Of a DNA stretch of 64,000 nt, positions 51,316 to 61,293 are shown piece by piece (the stretch's first letter is position 1; every line of letters starts with the position of its first letter). The DNA comes from MH13 sp040219355 (lineage in GTDB: Bacteria > Pseudomonadota > Alphaproteobacteria > Rhizobiales > MH13): NCBI GenBank assembly GCA_040219355.1, contig JAVJSN010000010.1:62001-126000 (forward strand). Direction: 5' to 3'. Position numbers and translations under genes: made by a program. Below the pieces are notes generated by a model. It did no database searches. It saw only the letters and a program-made list of their open reading frames with translations, and was not told the origin of the DNA.

Positions 51316-51533
51316 GCTGTTCTGTTCTTATTCTTTAGTGAAATCAGGCCCTTGACCCGATTTCCCGATCCAAAGTTCCAAGCAAAATCATGTTTTCCCG
51401 GCGCGCCGTGATCTAAGGGGTTTAACCTTTCGTAAGAATCCCTAAGATGCCTCTGTGGTATAAGTTCGACCCATTCACTCCAAAATGGCAAGGATCGAAC
51501 GGCCACAGGCAACGCACAGCGAGGGAACGTGCG

Positions 51534-52397
51534 ATGAATGATGGATCAGGTCCACGGCGGGACTTCGTCAAAAAGGCGATGCAAGCCCCTTATCTTGAGC
51601 GCGAGGAAGAACACGCGCTGGCAGTGTCTTGGAAAGAACGACAAGACCAAGATGCGCTCCATCAACTGACCCAAGCCCACATGCGGCTGGTGATCGCCAT
51701 TGCCGCGCGCTTCCGCCATTTCGGTCTGCCAATGAGCGACCTCATTCAAGAAGGCCATGTTGGCTTGCTGGAGGCAGCCGCGCGGTTTGAGCCGGCGCGC
51801 GAGGTTCGCTTCTCAACCTATGCAACCTGGTGGATCCGTGCCTCAATCCAGGATTTTATCCTGCGCAACTGGTCGATTGTGCGCGGCGGAACATCCTCAG
51901 CACAAAAGGCTTTGTTCTTTAATTTGAGGCGTTTACGCGCCCGTATCACACAAGATGGCACCGTCTCCCCCTCTGAAATGCACCGTGAAGTTGCCGCTGC
52001 CATCGGCGTCTCGGTGAACGATGTCGCAACAATGGATGTGCGCCTGTCAGGCTCGGATGCTTCTCTGAACGCTCCGATTTCCGATGGCGAGGATGGCGGC
52101 AGCGCCGATCGTCAAGATTTCTTGCCCGACGAAGCGCCGCTTCAGGATGAACTTGTTGGTGGCGTGATCGACACAGAGCGCCGCAACCACTGGCTTTCCA
52201 AAGCCTTAGAAGTTCTCAATGAGCGTGAACTGAAGATCGTGCGTGAGCGGCGCTTGGCCGAAGATGGCGCAACGCTGGAAGCGCTTGGCCAGACACTGGG
52301 CATCTCCAAAGAACGGGTGCGCCAGCTTGAAAGTCGGGCACTGGAGAAGCTCAAAATGGCGCTTCTCGATCAACAGGGTGCTGGCTCCTACGTCTGA
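51534..52397 (+). CDS. rpoH: RNA polymerase sigma-32 factor RpoH
   Basis: Encodes 287 residues from the ATG at 51534, with GAGGG about 8 bases upstream. Region 2 has MRLVIAIAARFRHFGLPMSD, LIQEGHVGLLEAA, FSTYATWWIRASIQDFIL. The RpoH box AQKALFFNLRRLRA is present, and region 4 ends LGISKERVRQLESRALEKLK. This is the heat-shock-type sigma; alphaproteobacteria often have two rpoH genes, and which paralogue this is cannot be told. A long inverted-repeat cluster follows. Confidence 0.94.
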   Translation: MNDGSGPRRDFVKKAMQAPYLEREEEHALAVSWKERQDQDALHQLTQAHMRLVIAIAARFRHFGLPMSDLIQEGHVGLLEAAARFEPAREVRFSTYATWWIRASIQDFILRNWSIVRGGTSSAQKALFFNLRRLRARITQDGTVSPSEMHREVAAAIGVSVNDVATMDVRLSGSDASLNAPISDGEDGGSADRQDFLPDEAPLQDELVGGVIDTERRNHWLSKALEVLNERELKIVRERRLAEDGATLEALGQTLGISKERVRQLESRALEKLKMALLDQQGAGSYV

Positions 52398-52419
52398 TCG
52401 AACCAGGTAGATGGTGCCA

Positions 52420-52514
52420 GACGGTCTGCAAAACTGACCAGACCGTCCGCATCCGTCCGCCCTTAGTCTGCATCAATTATGCGGACCGTCCGCCTCCAAA
52501 AGCGGACGGTCTGC
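52420..52514. terminator. two hairpins sharing a GACGGTCTG motif between rpoH and the M48 protease
   Basis: GACGGTCTG and CAGACCGTC (52420-52447) pair perfectly over 9 bases. GCGGACCGTCCGC and GCGGACGGTCTGC (52481-52514) form a 13-base stem with one wobble and loop CTCCAAAA. The second stem abuts the M48 stop. The genes converge here, so they may end both transcripts; neither stem has a T run. Confidence 0.55.
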
Positions 52515-53963
52515 TTATTCAACCACCAACTTCACCCGGTCGCCAACTCGCACCCGATCGCCGGGGCCAAGCGCATTGATGATGCGGAACAGCGCTTCCG
52601 TATCGCCGCCTGTCTCCATCCGGCGTGCCAGCGAGGCCACGCTATCCCCGCGCCGCGCAGCCACGACATCAATGCGCAGCGGCGCGATGCCATTGCGCTC
52701 ATCGGCGCTCATCTGACGAAACGATGACACAACGCTCGCCGCCGCCTGGGCAAAGGCGTCGGTGCGTGAATTGTTGGCGAAAATGAAGCGATACACCCGG
52801 TCTTCGACCACGATAACGGCGACCTTGAACACCCAGCCGCCAGCGGCGGCATTGGCTGTGGCCACTTGCAAACCATTGGTGGTGCTGATCGCGATGCTGC
52901 TGGCATCCAGACCATCAATCCAACCCGATTGCAGATAGTCTTCCAAACTCTGCCCACGACGCAGCTCAACCCCGTCGAAGCGCAGCGCGCGGCCATCCTC
53001 GTGAGCGCCGAGCACCGCTTGCGGAGTGTTGTCCAAACGGAACCCTTGCGGCGCTTCAAAGGCAATGCCGAGGCCTGGATGCAGAAACCGTCGCCCGCGC
53101 ACCACACCCTCGTCTGTCGGTTCGCCAAACACCATGCCGTCGATCGCATCCAGATAGCGATCACGCTCTGTGGCGCCGATACCCGGCGCGCCGAACTGAC
53201 GGGCAAGGCGAACAGCCGCCTCGATACGGGCGGGTGTGGACGGATGGCTGGAAAGAAAACTCGGCACGCCATTGTTGCCAGGCAAAGCATCCAGCGCGCT
53301 GAACCGCGCCATGGTCTCCAAGAAGCGCGCCGCCGCATAAGGGTCATAGCCCGCGCGACCAATCGTGCGCACGCCTAGCTCATCGGCCTCAAGTTCTTGA
53401 TTTTGCGAAAATTGCGCCAGTGACACGCCATTGGCGAGCACCGCCATCTGCGCTGCAGAGGGATCGGACAGTACATCGGTCAGCACCCGGTCGATCAGCG
53501 CAGCAGTGCGCACCTCCTGCTCACGGGCAATGGCATGACGACGCGTCACATGGCCAATCTCATGGGCCACAACAGCCGCCACCTCGGCCTCATCATTGGC
53601 CAAGGCCAACAAACCGCGAGTCACATAAAGATAGCCACCGGGCAGCGCAAAGGCGTTGACGCTTGCCGAATTGAGCAGCGTCAGGCGGTACACACGTCCC
53701 GGCTCGTCGGAGGCGGCAATAACCTGGCGCAGCATGGCCACCAAGCGTGTTTCCAACTCAGGATCTTCAAAAACGCCGCCGAACGCATCGAGAATGCGCG
53801 GGTGCTCGCGCGCGCCAATCGCTTCTTCGGCAGCAAGCGTCGCTGTCGGCCCAGGCTCGGTGCCTTCCACAGTTAGTGGCACCAACGGACCGTCTCCATC
53901 CACGGAGAGACAGGCCGCGACCAGAAGGGCCGCCAGCGTAGTGCTTGCCAGACGTGCAATCAT
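52515..53963 (-). CDS. M48-family metalloprotease lipoprotein with LysM-like end
   Basis: Encodes 482 residues from the ATG at 53963, chosen because a lipoprotein signal (LASTTLAALLVAAC, lipobox Cys18) follows. The zinc site HEIGHVTRRHA is in VAAVVAHEIGHVTRR. QELEADELGVRTIGRAGYDP supplies the third ligand. FLSSHPSTPARI is typical of BepA/YfgC-type M48 proteases. The last ~50 residues look like a LysM domain (DVVAARRGDSVASLARRM), so it may bind peptidoglycan. A role in outer-membrane protein quality control is inferred from the family. Confidence 0.9.
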   Translation of the reverse strand: MIARLASTTLAALLVAACLSVDGDGPLVPLTVEGTEPGPTATLAAEEAIGAREHPRILDAFGGVFEDPELETRLVAMLRQVIAASDEPGRVYRLTLLNSASVNAFALPGGYLYVTRGLLALANDEAEVAAVVAHEIGHVTRRHAIAREQEVRTAALIDRVLTDVLSDPSAAQMAVLANGVSLAQFSQNQELEADELGVRTIGRAGYDPYAAARFLETMARFSALDALPGNNGVPSFLSSHPSTPARIEAAVRLARQFGAPGIGATERDRYLDAIDGMVFGEPTDEGVVRGRRFLHPGLGIAFEAPQGFRLDNTPQAVLGAHEDGRALRFDGVELRRGQSLEDYLQSGWIDGLDASSIAISTTNGLQVATANAAAGGWVFKVAVIVVEDRVYRFIFANNSRTDAFAQAAASVVSSFRQMSADERNGIAPLRIDVVAARRGDSVASLARRMETGGDTEALFRIINALGPGDRVRVGDRVKLVVE

Positions 53964-54058
53964 GGAAAGGCGCAAGAAAAGAAAGTCCTTACAAAGAGGG
54001 TTCACGCAGTCCGACTGGTGTTGGTGTCAGTGCGTGCCCCATTGTTCGCCGCCAGCTC

Positions 54059-55024
54059 TCAGCCGCCGACTGTCAATCGCTCGATGGCTTCAGGATGATC
54101 CACTCGAATCATCGGTCCGCCATCCTCGACCACCCAACCTCGCACCCGAACCGGCGCGCCATGCAGGGCATTGAGATCAAATCTGCTGTCCTCAAACACG
54201 GGATCATGCTCTCGATCAATGGTGATGGTGAAATCTTCGCGCCAAGTTTCGCCAAAATTAAGGTACCACCGCCCGCGATGGGCTGCGACATTGCGTACCA
54301 CGCCTTCCACCAACTCAAAATGGTTGGTGAGCTCCAAAAGCCCTGCCGCATCACGGGCCTCGCGCACCGCATAATAGGGGTGATCCCAAATCTGCCGTCG
54401 CTGTTCTCGCGCCACATGCTCACGCAACAACAATTCAGTGATCAGCGAGCGATTATCGGCAAAGGTGTAGACGCGCGCCAATCCCGCCAGCACCATCGCA
54501 CCCTGCAACCACAATGGCTCACCAGGGCCATCGTCCAGAACGATGTGCGCCAGATGTCGCCCGTGCCGGTCAGTCCGCCGCCCGCCAAAGTAAAGCTGCG
54601 CATCAGCACCGCCCTGGTCAATCAGCTCTTCCAGAAGGCGCTTGGCAGCGCGGGCAAGCGGCCACTCGGCCACATGATTGCGACCAAGGGGCAATTTGGG
54701 CGCCTGCGTACCGACCATCCGCACATCCGGACCACGCTCCAGTTCCACCGTGTCACCATCAACCACCGCTTTGATGCGCACACGTGGGCCCGCCTCTAAG
54801 GTCGACCAGTCAGGTTCAGAGAAGGCGTGGGACATAAAGGCTCGCGATGGCGATGAGGAGAGGACGGCTGAACGCACGCGCCCGTCACCTGACTCACTTT
54901 GCCGCGAGAAGGCAAGGGCACTGGGAACACCACTGGCCAAGGTGGTGACCGCAGCGATGGGCAAGCTCGCGCGAAGAAACGCCCGGCGCGTTGAACGCTT
55001 TTGCCAAAACGATCTGCTTTTCAC
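54059..55024 (-). CDS. Tat-exported thermonuclease-like (SNase/OB-fold) protein
   Basis: Encodes 321 residues. The N-terminus has a twin-arginine signal (STRRAFLRASLPIAAVTTLA, then ALAF). The body has the SNase pattern: RIKAVVDGDTVEL, DVRMVGTQAPKL, TDRHGRHLAHIVLDD. The Arg and Glu catalytic positions of staphylococcal nuclease are partly changed (TQAPKL in place of DAPE), so activity is uncertain. The C-terminal part (VVRNVAAHRGRWYLNFGETW) looks like a second OB-type domain. Confidence 0.85.
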   Translation of the reverse strand: MKSRSFWQKRSTRRAFLRASLPIAAVTTLASGVPSALAFSRQSESGDGRVRSAVLSSSPSRAFMSHAFSEPDWSTLEAGPRVRIKAVVDGDTVELERGPDVRMVGTQAPKLPLGRNHVAEWPLARAAKRLLEELIDQGGADAQLYFGGRRTDRHGRHLAHIVLDDGPGEPLWLQGAMVLAGLARVYTFADNRSLITELLLREHVAREQRRQIWDHPYYAVREARDAAGLLELTNHFELVEGVVRNVAAHRGRWYLNFGETWREDFTITIDREHDPVFEDSRFDLNALHGAPVRVRGWVVEDGGPMIRVDHPEAIERLTVGG

Positions 55025-55333
55025 CTACCCATCCTCTGTTACTCATCCGCAGATCTTAATCTGCAAACTCCACTATTAGCTGGCCTAACCGGAGATTGGC
55101 GACACCACCATTGTCGCCCGGCTATGCATATTTGCATATATCCCATGGCAAGTTCGGCAATAGTCATACCATTATTGACGAGGTATGCGGTCGATGGACA
55201 AAGGCCGCCCCACTTCTTTTCTTGATCCAAACTGCATCCGCAGGGTGACAGGTGTCAGCATATTTCAGCTGCCAGGTTCCCAACCGGCTCATGACATCCT
55301 ACATCCAAAGACCATCCAACGATCGTGATCTCC
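55025..55333. other. non-coding gap before the ABC exporter
   Basis: No supported gene is seen in these 309 bases between the divergent nuclease-like and ABC genes. The sequence around 55125-55190 is AT-rich and holds TATGCATATTTGCATATA, a promoter-like stretch. Confidence 0.35.
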
Positions 55334-56308
55334 ATGACACATGCACCTACAGCCGACGCGATGATTGCCATCGCCGGCCTACAAAAAACCTATGACAGCG
55401 GTTTTGAAGCGCTGAAAAACGTCAATCTCACCATCCAGAAGGGTGAAATTTTGGCGCTTCTTGGCCCCAATGGCGCCGGGAAGACGACACTGATCTCGGC
55501 CATTTGCGGTATCACCAATCCAACAGGTGGAACGATCAAGGTGGGTGGTCATGACATTATAAGCGAGGCCAACAAGACCCGCCGTATGATTGGCCTGGTG
55601 CCCCAAGAGATCAACCTGGAACCGTTTGAAACGGTGCTGGCGACGGTGCGCTTTTCGCGCGGCCTGTTCGGCATGCCGCCCAATCCGGCGCATATGGAAG
55701 ACGTGCTGAAAAAGCTCAGCCTATGGGACAAGAAAGACACCAAAACCAAGGAACTCTCCGGTGGCATGAAGCGTCGGGTGCTCATCGCCAAAGCGCTGGC
55801 GCACGAACCACAAGTGCTGTTTCTTGATGAGCCGACCGCCGGTGTGGACGTGGAACTACGCAAGGACATGTGGGAGGTCGTGCGCGACCTGAAAGCCGCT
55901 GGCGTCACCATCATATTGACCACCCACTATATTGAAGAGGCCGAAGCGATCGCCGATCGCGTGGCAATCATCTCCTCGGGCAGGATTTTGCTGGTCGACA
56001 AAAAGAGCGCGCTGATCGAGCGTATGGGCAAGCGCAGCCTGACCATTGATTTTGACAAAAGATTGGATGCAGTGCCCGAAGGCCTGGCCTCCTACGATCT
56101 TGCCATGAGCCAGGACGGCACCAGCGCAACCTACACCTATGACACGCGGGCAGACCGCACGGGCATTGGCGCGCTGCTGCGTGATGTGAACGCCGCTGGC
56201 TTGTCGGTGCGTGACCTGCATACAGCGCAAAGCTCGCTGGAAGAAATTTTCGTCAACTTGGTTGAAGACGACGCCCACAACCAGACAAGCCAGGGAGACG
56301 CGACATGA
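55334..56308 (+). CDS. ABC transporter ATP-binding protein, YadG-like
   Basis: Encodes 324 residues from the ATG at 55334. Walker A is LLGPNGAGKTT, the Q-loop is LVPQEINLEPFE, the signature is LSGGMKRRV, Walker B is VLFLDEPTAGVDVE, and the H-loop follows in LTTHYIEEAE. After the ~220-residue ATPase a C-terminal domain of about 100 residues is typical of YadG/drug-export ATPases. It overlaps the permease gene by 4 bases. Confidence 0.93.
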   Translation: MTHAPTADAMIAIAGLQKTYDSGFEALKNVNLTIQKGEILALLGPNGAGKTTLISAICGITNPTGGTIKVGGHDIISEANKTRRMIGLVPQEINLEPFETVLATVRFSRGLFGMPPNPAHMEDVLKKLSLWDKKDTKTKELSGGMKRRVLIAKALAHEPQVLFLDEPTAGVDVELRKDMWEVVRDLKAAGVTIILTTHYIEEAEAIADRVAIISSGRILLVDKKSALIERMGKRSLTIDFDKRLDAVPEGLASYDLAMSQDGTSATYTYDTRADRTGIGALLRDVNAAGLSVRDLHTAQSSLEEIFVNLVEDDAHNQTSQGDAT

Positions 56309-57069
56309 TCAACGTCCACGCCATCATCGCCATCTTCCACTATGAAATGGCCCGCGCGCTGCGCACCGCTTTGCAATCAATTATCTCGCCAGTGCTCTCC
56401 ACCTCGCTCTATTTCGTGGTGTTTGGTGCCGCCATTGGTAGCCGCATCGAGTCGGTCGAAGGGGTAAGCTACGGCGCCTTCATCGTGCCCGGCCTCATCA
56501 TGCTCACCGTCATGACTCAAGGCATCACAAACGCTGCCTTTGGCATCTATTTTCCAAAATTCATCGGCTCGATCTACGAGGTGCTGTCCGCGCCTGTGGG
56601 CGTGGTCGAAGTGGTCGCAGGCTACGTTGGTGCAGCCGCCACCAAATCGCTGATCATCGGCGTGATCATCATGATCACCGCGACGTTTTTCATCGATATT
56701 GAGATCGCTCACCCGATAGCCATGGCGCTGCTTTTGGTAACGATTTGTTTCGCCTTCTCATTGTTCGGATTCATCATCGGCATCTGGGCGCAGAGCTTCG
56801 AGCAGTTGCAACTGGTGCCGCTGTTGATCATCACGCCGTTGGTGTTTTTGGGAGGAAGCTTCTACTCCATCACCATGCTGCCGCCGTTCTGGCAGACCGT
56901 CTCGCTGTTTAACCCGGTGGTGTATCTGATCTCAGCCTTCCGCTGGAGCTTTTTTGGCACCGCTGATGTGGCGATTGGCGTATCGCTGAGCGCCATCGCT
57001 GTGTTCACCGCGGTGTGCATCACCATCATCTGGTGGATCTTCAAAACCGGCTACCGCTTGAAAAGCTGA
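56305..57069 (+). CDS. ABC-2 type permease, YadH-like
   Basis: Encodes 254 residues with six membrane helices. IIAIFHYEMARALRTALQSI, SPVLSTSLYFVVFGAAIGSR, FIVPGLIMLTVM, LGGSFYSITMLPPFWQTVS and NPVVYLISAFRWSFFGTAD are typical of the ABC-2 family. The ATPase is encoded just upstream. The exported substrate is unknown. Confidence 0.93.
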   Translation: MINVHAIIAIFHYEMARALRTALQSIISPVLSTSLYFVVFGAAIGSRIESVEGVSYGAFIVPGLIMLTVMTQGITNAAFGIYFPKFIGSIYEVLSAPVGVVEVVAGYVGAAATKSLIIGVIIMITATFFIDIEIAHPIAMALLLVTICFAFSLFGFIIGIWAQSFEQLQLVPLLIITPLVFLGGSFYSITMLPPFWQTVSLFNPVVYLISAFRWSFFGTADVAIGVSLSAIAVFTAVCITIIWWIFKTGYRLKS

Positions 57070-57100
57070 TAAGATTCGGTCGATAAGGATTACCATGGTC

Positions 57101-57177
57101 GGCCCCGTAGCTCAGCAGGATAGAGCACCAGATTCCTAATCTGGGGGCCACTGGTTCGAATCCAGTCGGGGTCACCA
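57101..57177 (+). tRNA. tRNA-Arg(CCT)
   Basis: A full cloverleaf is present. The 7-base acceptor stem GGCCCCG pairs with CGGGGTC (one wobble). The D arm is AGCTCAGCAGGATAGAGC. The anticodon loop ATTCCTAAT has CCT at 57135-57137. The T arm is CTGGTTCGAATCCAG. The CCA end is encoded. It lies between the ABC permease and xdhA; the GGTTTTGC...GCAAAACC stem at 57179-57197 follows it. Confidence 0.95.
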
Positions 57178-57390
57178 AGGTTTTGCAAAGCAAAACCGTC
57201 GGCATGTCAGGCAAATGCGGAGCAATCGCCGAGAATGCCAATGTTTGGTATTCGCCAAACGCGGAAGGTGCGGTGCGTAGAGCAGCAATTAAGGCAAACC
57301 ACGCCCAAACTTTCCGCACGCCTATGGATTGCGCATTTGCATGCCGATAGCCTTATATGTCAGCCGGTCCGACACATCCCTTGAGGCTTC

Positions 57391-58869
57391 ATGTCCATTC
57401 GCAACGCCATCCGGTTCCTGCTCAACGACAGCGTGGTCGAGCGCGACGATGTACGCGCAACGACAACGCTGCTCGACTTTCTGCGGCTGGAGCGCAGCCT
57501 GACCGGTACCAAAGAGGGTTGCAATGAGGGCGATTGCGGCGCCTGCACGGTGCTGGTGGGGCGGTTAGGTCCGAACGGGGTCACCTATCAAAGTCTCAAT
57601 GCCTGCATTCGCTTTCTTGGCTCTTTGGATGGCTGCCATGTGGTGACGGTGGAAAGTCTGGCCAAGGAAGGTGTGTTGCACCCTGTGCAGCAGGCCATGG
57701 TGGATTATCACGGCTCGCAGTGCGGCTTCTGCACGCCCGGCATCGTGATGAGCCTTTACGCGCTTTGGATGGCCAATCCAAACCCAACCGAAACGCAGAT
57801 CGAGACCGCGCTACAAGGCAATCTCTGCCGCTGCACCGGTTATGAGCCGATCATCAAGGCGGCCAAAGCGATCTCCACCTATGGCAGCGTGACCGAGGAT
57901 GTGCTGACCACGCAGCGTAAGCGCATCACAGAACAACTCGCCGCCTGGGCCGATGAGAGCCTGGTGGATGTCAGCGCGATTAGCGAAGCCGGGTCCGAGC
58001 GCTTCTTTATCCCGCAAACGCCAGCCCAGCTCGCCGATCTATTGACCGAACACCCTGACGCAACCATCGTCGCGGGCGCGACCGATGTCGGCCTTTGGGT
58101 GAATAAGGATCATCGCGCCATCTCACCAGCCATCTTCATCGGCGGCATGAACGCCCTGCAAACGGTGAGCGTGAACGACGAGGCGGTGACCATTGGCGCA
58201 GGCGTTAGCTACTCTTCGTTCGTGCCGGTGCTGCAAGAGCATTTCCCGCACATGAATGAGCTTTGGTGGCGCATCGGCGGTGAGCAGGTCCGCAATATGG
58301 GAACGCTTGGCGGCAACATCGCCAATGGCTCACCGATTGGCGACACACCACCTGCCTTCATCGCGCTGGGCGCAACGCTTTCCCTGCGTTCCAAATCCGG
58401 CACGCGCACGCTGCCGCTGGAGGACTTTTTCCTGACCTACGGCAAGCAGGACCGCCGCCCCGTTGAGTTCGTTGAAAGCCTGGCACTGCCCAAGCCGCAA
58501 GAGGGCTCATTCAATGCGGTTTATAAGATTTCAAAGCGCCGCGATGAAGACATTTCTGCGCTCTGTGGCGCCTTCTCGCTCACCGTGACAAGCGGTGCAG
58601 TATCCTCAGCGCGCATAGCCTTTGGCGGAATGGCTGGCACACCAAAACGCGCCACACATGTCGAGCAAGCGCTGATCAGCCAACCCTGGAATGCCGAAAC
58701 CATCAATGCGGCAAAAGCAGAATTTTCCAAAGATTATCAGCCACTTACCGATTGGAGAGCCACAGCCGATTATCGTCTAAAATCCGCTGAAAACCTGCTG
58801 ATCCGCTTTTATCTGGAGCACACGAAGAGCGAACAACCGGTGCGCCTGAGACGTGAGGTGGCGGCATGA
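57391..58869 (+). CDS. xdhA: xanthine dehydrogenase small subunit (FeS/FAD)
   Basis: Encodes 492 residues. The first [2Fe-2S] site has Cys44, 49, 52 and 72 (CNEGDCGAC) and the second has Cys111, 114, 146 and 148 (CGFC, CRC). An FAD domain follows (TIVAGATDVGLWVNKDHR, LGGNIANGSPIGDTPPA). With XdhB it oxidises hypoxanthine and xanthine to urate, passing electrons through FeS to FAD and NAD. Its stop overlaps the xdhB start (ATGA). Upstream 57178-57390 holds a probable promoter. Confidence 0.96.
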   Translation: MSIRNAIRFLLNDSVVERDDVRATTTLLDFLRLERSLTGTKEGCNEGDCGACTVLVGRLGPNGVTYQSLNACIRFLGSLDGCHVVTVESLAKEGVLHPVQQAMVDYHGSQCGFCTPGIVMSLYALWMANPNPTETQIETALQGNLCRCTGYEPIIKAAKAISTYGSVTEDVLTTQRKRITEQLAAWADESLVDVSAISEAGSERFFIPQTPAQLADLLTEHPDATIVAGATDVGLWVNKDHRAISPAIFIGGMNALQTVSVNDEAVTIGAGVSYSSFVPVLQEHFPHMNELWWRIGGEQVRNMGTLGGNIANGSPIGDTPPAFIALGATLSLRSKSGTRTLPLEDFFLTYGKQDRRPVEFVESLALPKPQEGSFNAVYKISKRRDEDISALCGAFSLTVTSGAVSSARIAFGGMAGTPKRATHVEQALISQPWNAETINAAKAEFSKDYQPLTDWRATADYRLKSAENLLIRFYLEHTKSEQPVRLRREVAA

Positions 58870-61271
58870 ACGAGCATGTGAGCGATCCGGAAACCGTTCC
58901 CCCGCGTGTAAGGGCCAAACAGGATGACCCGGTGCGCACGGACGCCACGCCCAATCCAATCAAGGGCGGTGTGCACCAACCGACCAAGCACGATTCTGGC
59001 CACAAGCACGTCACCGGGCAGGCGATCTACACCGACGATATCCAAACGCCCGCCAGCACGCTGCACGCTTATCTGGGTCTATCAACCTGCGCTAACGGCA
59101 GCATCGAAGCGATGGATTTGACAGCCGTGCGCGCCAGCCCCGGCGTGGTTGGCGTGCTCACCAGCCGCGATATGCCAGCCTCCAACGACATCTCGCCGAC
59201 CCATCTGCACGATGAACCGGTGCTGGCAGACGGCGAGGTTCATTTTTACGGCCAGGCGATGTTTGCTGTGATCGCGACCAGCCGCGCGTTTGCGCGCCAA
59301 GCCGCGCAAAAAGCCAAGGTGGAGTATAGCGAACGAAACTTCGCCAGAACTGTCGATGAGGCCCGCGCCGCAAACTATCCCAATGTGACCAAGCCACTGA
59401 CCCTGAAGCGTGGCGATGCGCAAACCGCGCTGGAATCGGCCACCAACCGCTTGCAGGGCCGCTACGAGATTGGCGGTCAGGACCATATGTATTTGGAGGG
59501 GCATATCGCGCTCGCGATTCCCGGCGAGGACGACGACATGACCGTCTATTCCTCCACTCAGCATCCTTCCGAAGTGCAGCACATGGTGGCCCATGTGCTG
59601 GGGGTGCCGTCCGCTGCCATCACCGTGAATGTGCGCCGCATGGGCGGCGGTTTTGGTGGCAAGGAAACGCAATCCAACCAATTCGCCGTCGTGGCGGCTG
59701 TGGCCGCAAAGAAGTTTGGCAAGCCGGTCAAAATCCGCCCTGACCGCGACGATGATATGATCACCACCGGCAAGCGCCACGATTTCGTCGTCGATTACGA
59801 TGTCGGCTATGATGACGAGGGCCGCATCGAAGCGGTCTCCAGCACCTTTGCAGCGCGCTGCGGCTTTTCCGCTGATTTGTCGGGTCCGGTGACCGACCGC
59901 GCACTCTTCCATGCCGACAATTGCTATTATTACCCGCACGTTCTGTTGCAATCAGAGCCGCTGAAAACCAACACCGTTTCCAACACCGCCTTTCGCGGCT
60001 TTGGTGGCCCACAAGGGCTGATCGTCGCCGAGCGGATCGTCGAGGAGATCGCCTACAAGCTTGGCAAAGACCCGTTGGAGATCCGCCGGATCAATTTCTA
60101 TGACCGCGAGGGCGAAGAAAACGCGCGTACGGTCACGCCGTACCACCAGACAGTCACTGACAACATCATCCACCGCCTGGTCGATGAGCTGGAAGCAACA
60201 TCGGACTATCAAGCCCGCCGTCAAGCCATTCTGGCCTTCAATAAGACCAGCCCGATCATCAAAAAGGGCATCGCGCTCACACCGGTGAAATTCGGCATCT
60301 CCTTCACCGCCACCTGGTACAATCAGGCCGGCGCGCTTGTGCATGTCTACCGCGACGGTTCGGTGCACTTGAACCATGGCGGCACAGAGATGGGCCAAGG
60401 CCTCAACACGAAGGTCGCGCAGGTGGTAGCCGACACCTTCCAGATCGATATCGACAAGGTGAAAATCACCGCCACGACCACCGAAAAGGTCCCCAACACA
60501 TCGGCCACAGCCGCGTCCTCCGGCTCGGACTTGAATGGCATGGCAGCCGACAATGCAGCGAACCAGATCAAAGACCGGCTGATCGATTTTGCCTGCGAGG
60601 AGTATCAGGTCGGTCGCGAGCAGGTCGTGTTTGAAGCCAATGTGGTGCGGATCGGCAATCAGCGCATCCCGTTCCCCGATCTGGTCGATCAGGCTTATAT
60701 GAAGCGCATCCACCTGTCGGCGGCTGGCTTCTACAAGACCCCAGAAATCCATTGGAACCGCGAAACCGGACAGGGCAACCCGTTCTTCTATTTTGCCTAT
60801 GGGGCAGCGGTCTCAGAGGTTTCTGTCGACACGCTGACCGGCGAGTACCATGTTGATCGCACCGATCTGCTGCACGATGTCGGCAAGTCACTGAACCCGG
60901 CCATCGATATTGGCCAAGTTGAAGGCGCGTTCATCCAGGGCATGGGTTGGCTGACCACCGAAGAGCTTTGGTGGGATGACAAAGGCCAACTGCGCACCCA
61001 CGCGCCCTCAACCTACAAGATCCCCTTGGCGTCTGACCGACCGGCGCAGTTCAACACCAAATTGGTCAGTTGGGCGTCAAACAAAAAACGCACCATTCGC
61101 CGCTCCAAGGCTGTTGGCGAACCCCCCTTCATGCTCGCTGCCAGCGTGGTGGAAGCGCTGTCGATGGCGGCGGCAAGCATCAGTAACTATGAAACCTGCC
61201 CTTGTCTTGACACGCCATGTACACCTGAACGTATGTTGATGGCGGTCGAGCGATTGCGGGGGCGGACGTAA
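58866..61271 (+). CDS. xdhB: xanthine dehydrogenase molybdopterin-binding subunit
   Basis: Encodes 801 residues. The molybdopterin site has GGGFGGKE near residue 260 and FRGFGGPQG. The catalytic Glu752 is in AVGEPPFML. Other landmarks are HLNHGGTEMGQGLNTKVAQV and NTSATAASSGSDLNG. The gene is coupled to xdhA and followed 22 bases later by the maturation gene xdhC. Confidence 0.96.
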   Translation: MNEHVSDPETVPPRVRAKQDDPVRTDATPNPIKGGVHQPTKHDSGHKHVTGQAIYTDDIQTPASTLHAYLGLSTCANGSIEAMDLTAVRASPGVVGVLTSRDMPASNDISPTHLHDEPVLADGEVHFYGQAMFAVIATSRAFARQAAQKAKVEYSERNFARTVDEARAANYPNVTKPLTLKRGDAQTALESATNRLQGRYEIGGQDHMYLEGHIALAIPGEDDDMTVYSSTQHPSEVQHMVAHVLGVPSAAITVNVRRMGGGFGGKETQSNQFAVVAAVAAKKFGKPVKIRPDRDDDMITTGKRHDFVVDYDVGYDDEGRIEAVSSTFAARCGFSADLSGPVTDRALFHADNCYYYPHVLLQSEPLKTNTVSNTAFRGFGGPQGLIVAERIVEEIAYKLGKDPLEIRRINFYDREGEENARTVTPYHQTVTDNIIHRLVDELEATSDYQARRQAILAFNKTSPIIKKGIALTPVKFGISFTATWYNQAGALVHVYRDGSVHLNHGGTEMGQGLNTKVAQVVADTFQIDIDKVKITATTTEKVPNTSATAASSGSDLNGMAADNAANQIKDRLIDFACEEYQVGREQVVFEANVVRIGNQRIPFPDLVDQAYMKRIHLSAAGFYKTPEIHWNRETGQGNPFFYFAYGAAVSEVSVDTLTGEYHVDRTDLLHDVGKSLNPAIDIGQVEGAFIQGMGWLTTEELWWDDKGQLRTHAPSTYKIPLASDRPAQFNTKLVSWASNKKRTIRRSKAVGEPPFMLAASVVEALSMAAASISNYETCPCLDTPCTPERMLMAVERLRGRT

Positions 61272-61293
61272 AACCGCGCCCTGAAAGGCCAGC

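Noticed and set aside
57101..57200. tRNA-Arg as an integration site for a mobile element
   Set aside because: No integrase and no second copy of the tRNA 3' end were seen nearby; the downstream GGTTTTGC/GCAAAACC is a simple hairpin.
57041..57319. A 92-codon minus-strand frame overlapping tRNA-Arg
   Set aside because: It includes the reverse of the tRNA (the peptide TPTGFEPVAP is a common artefact of antisense tRNA translation).
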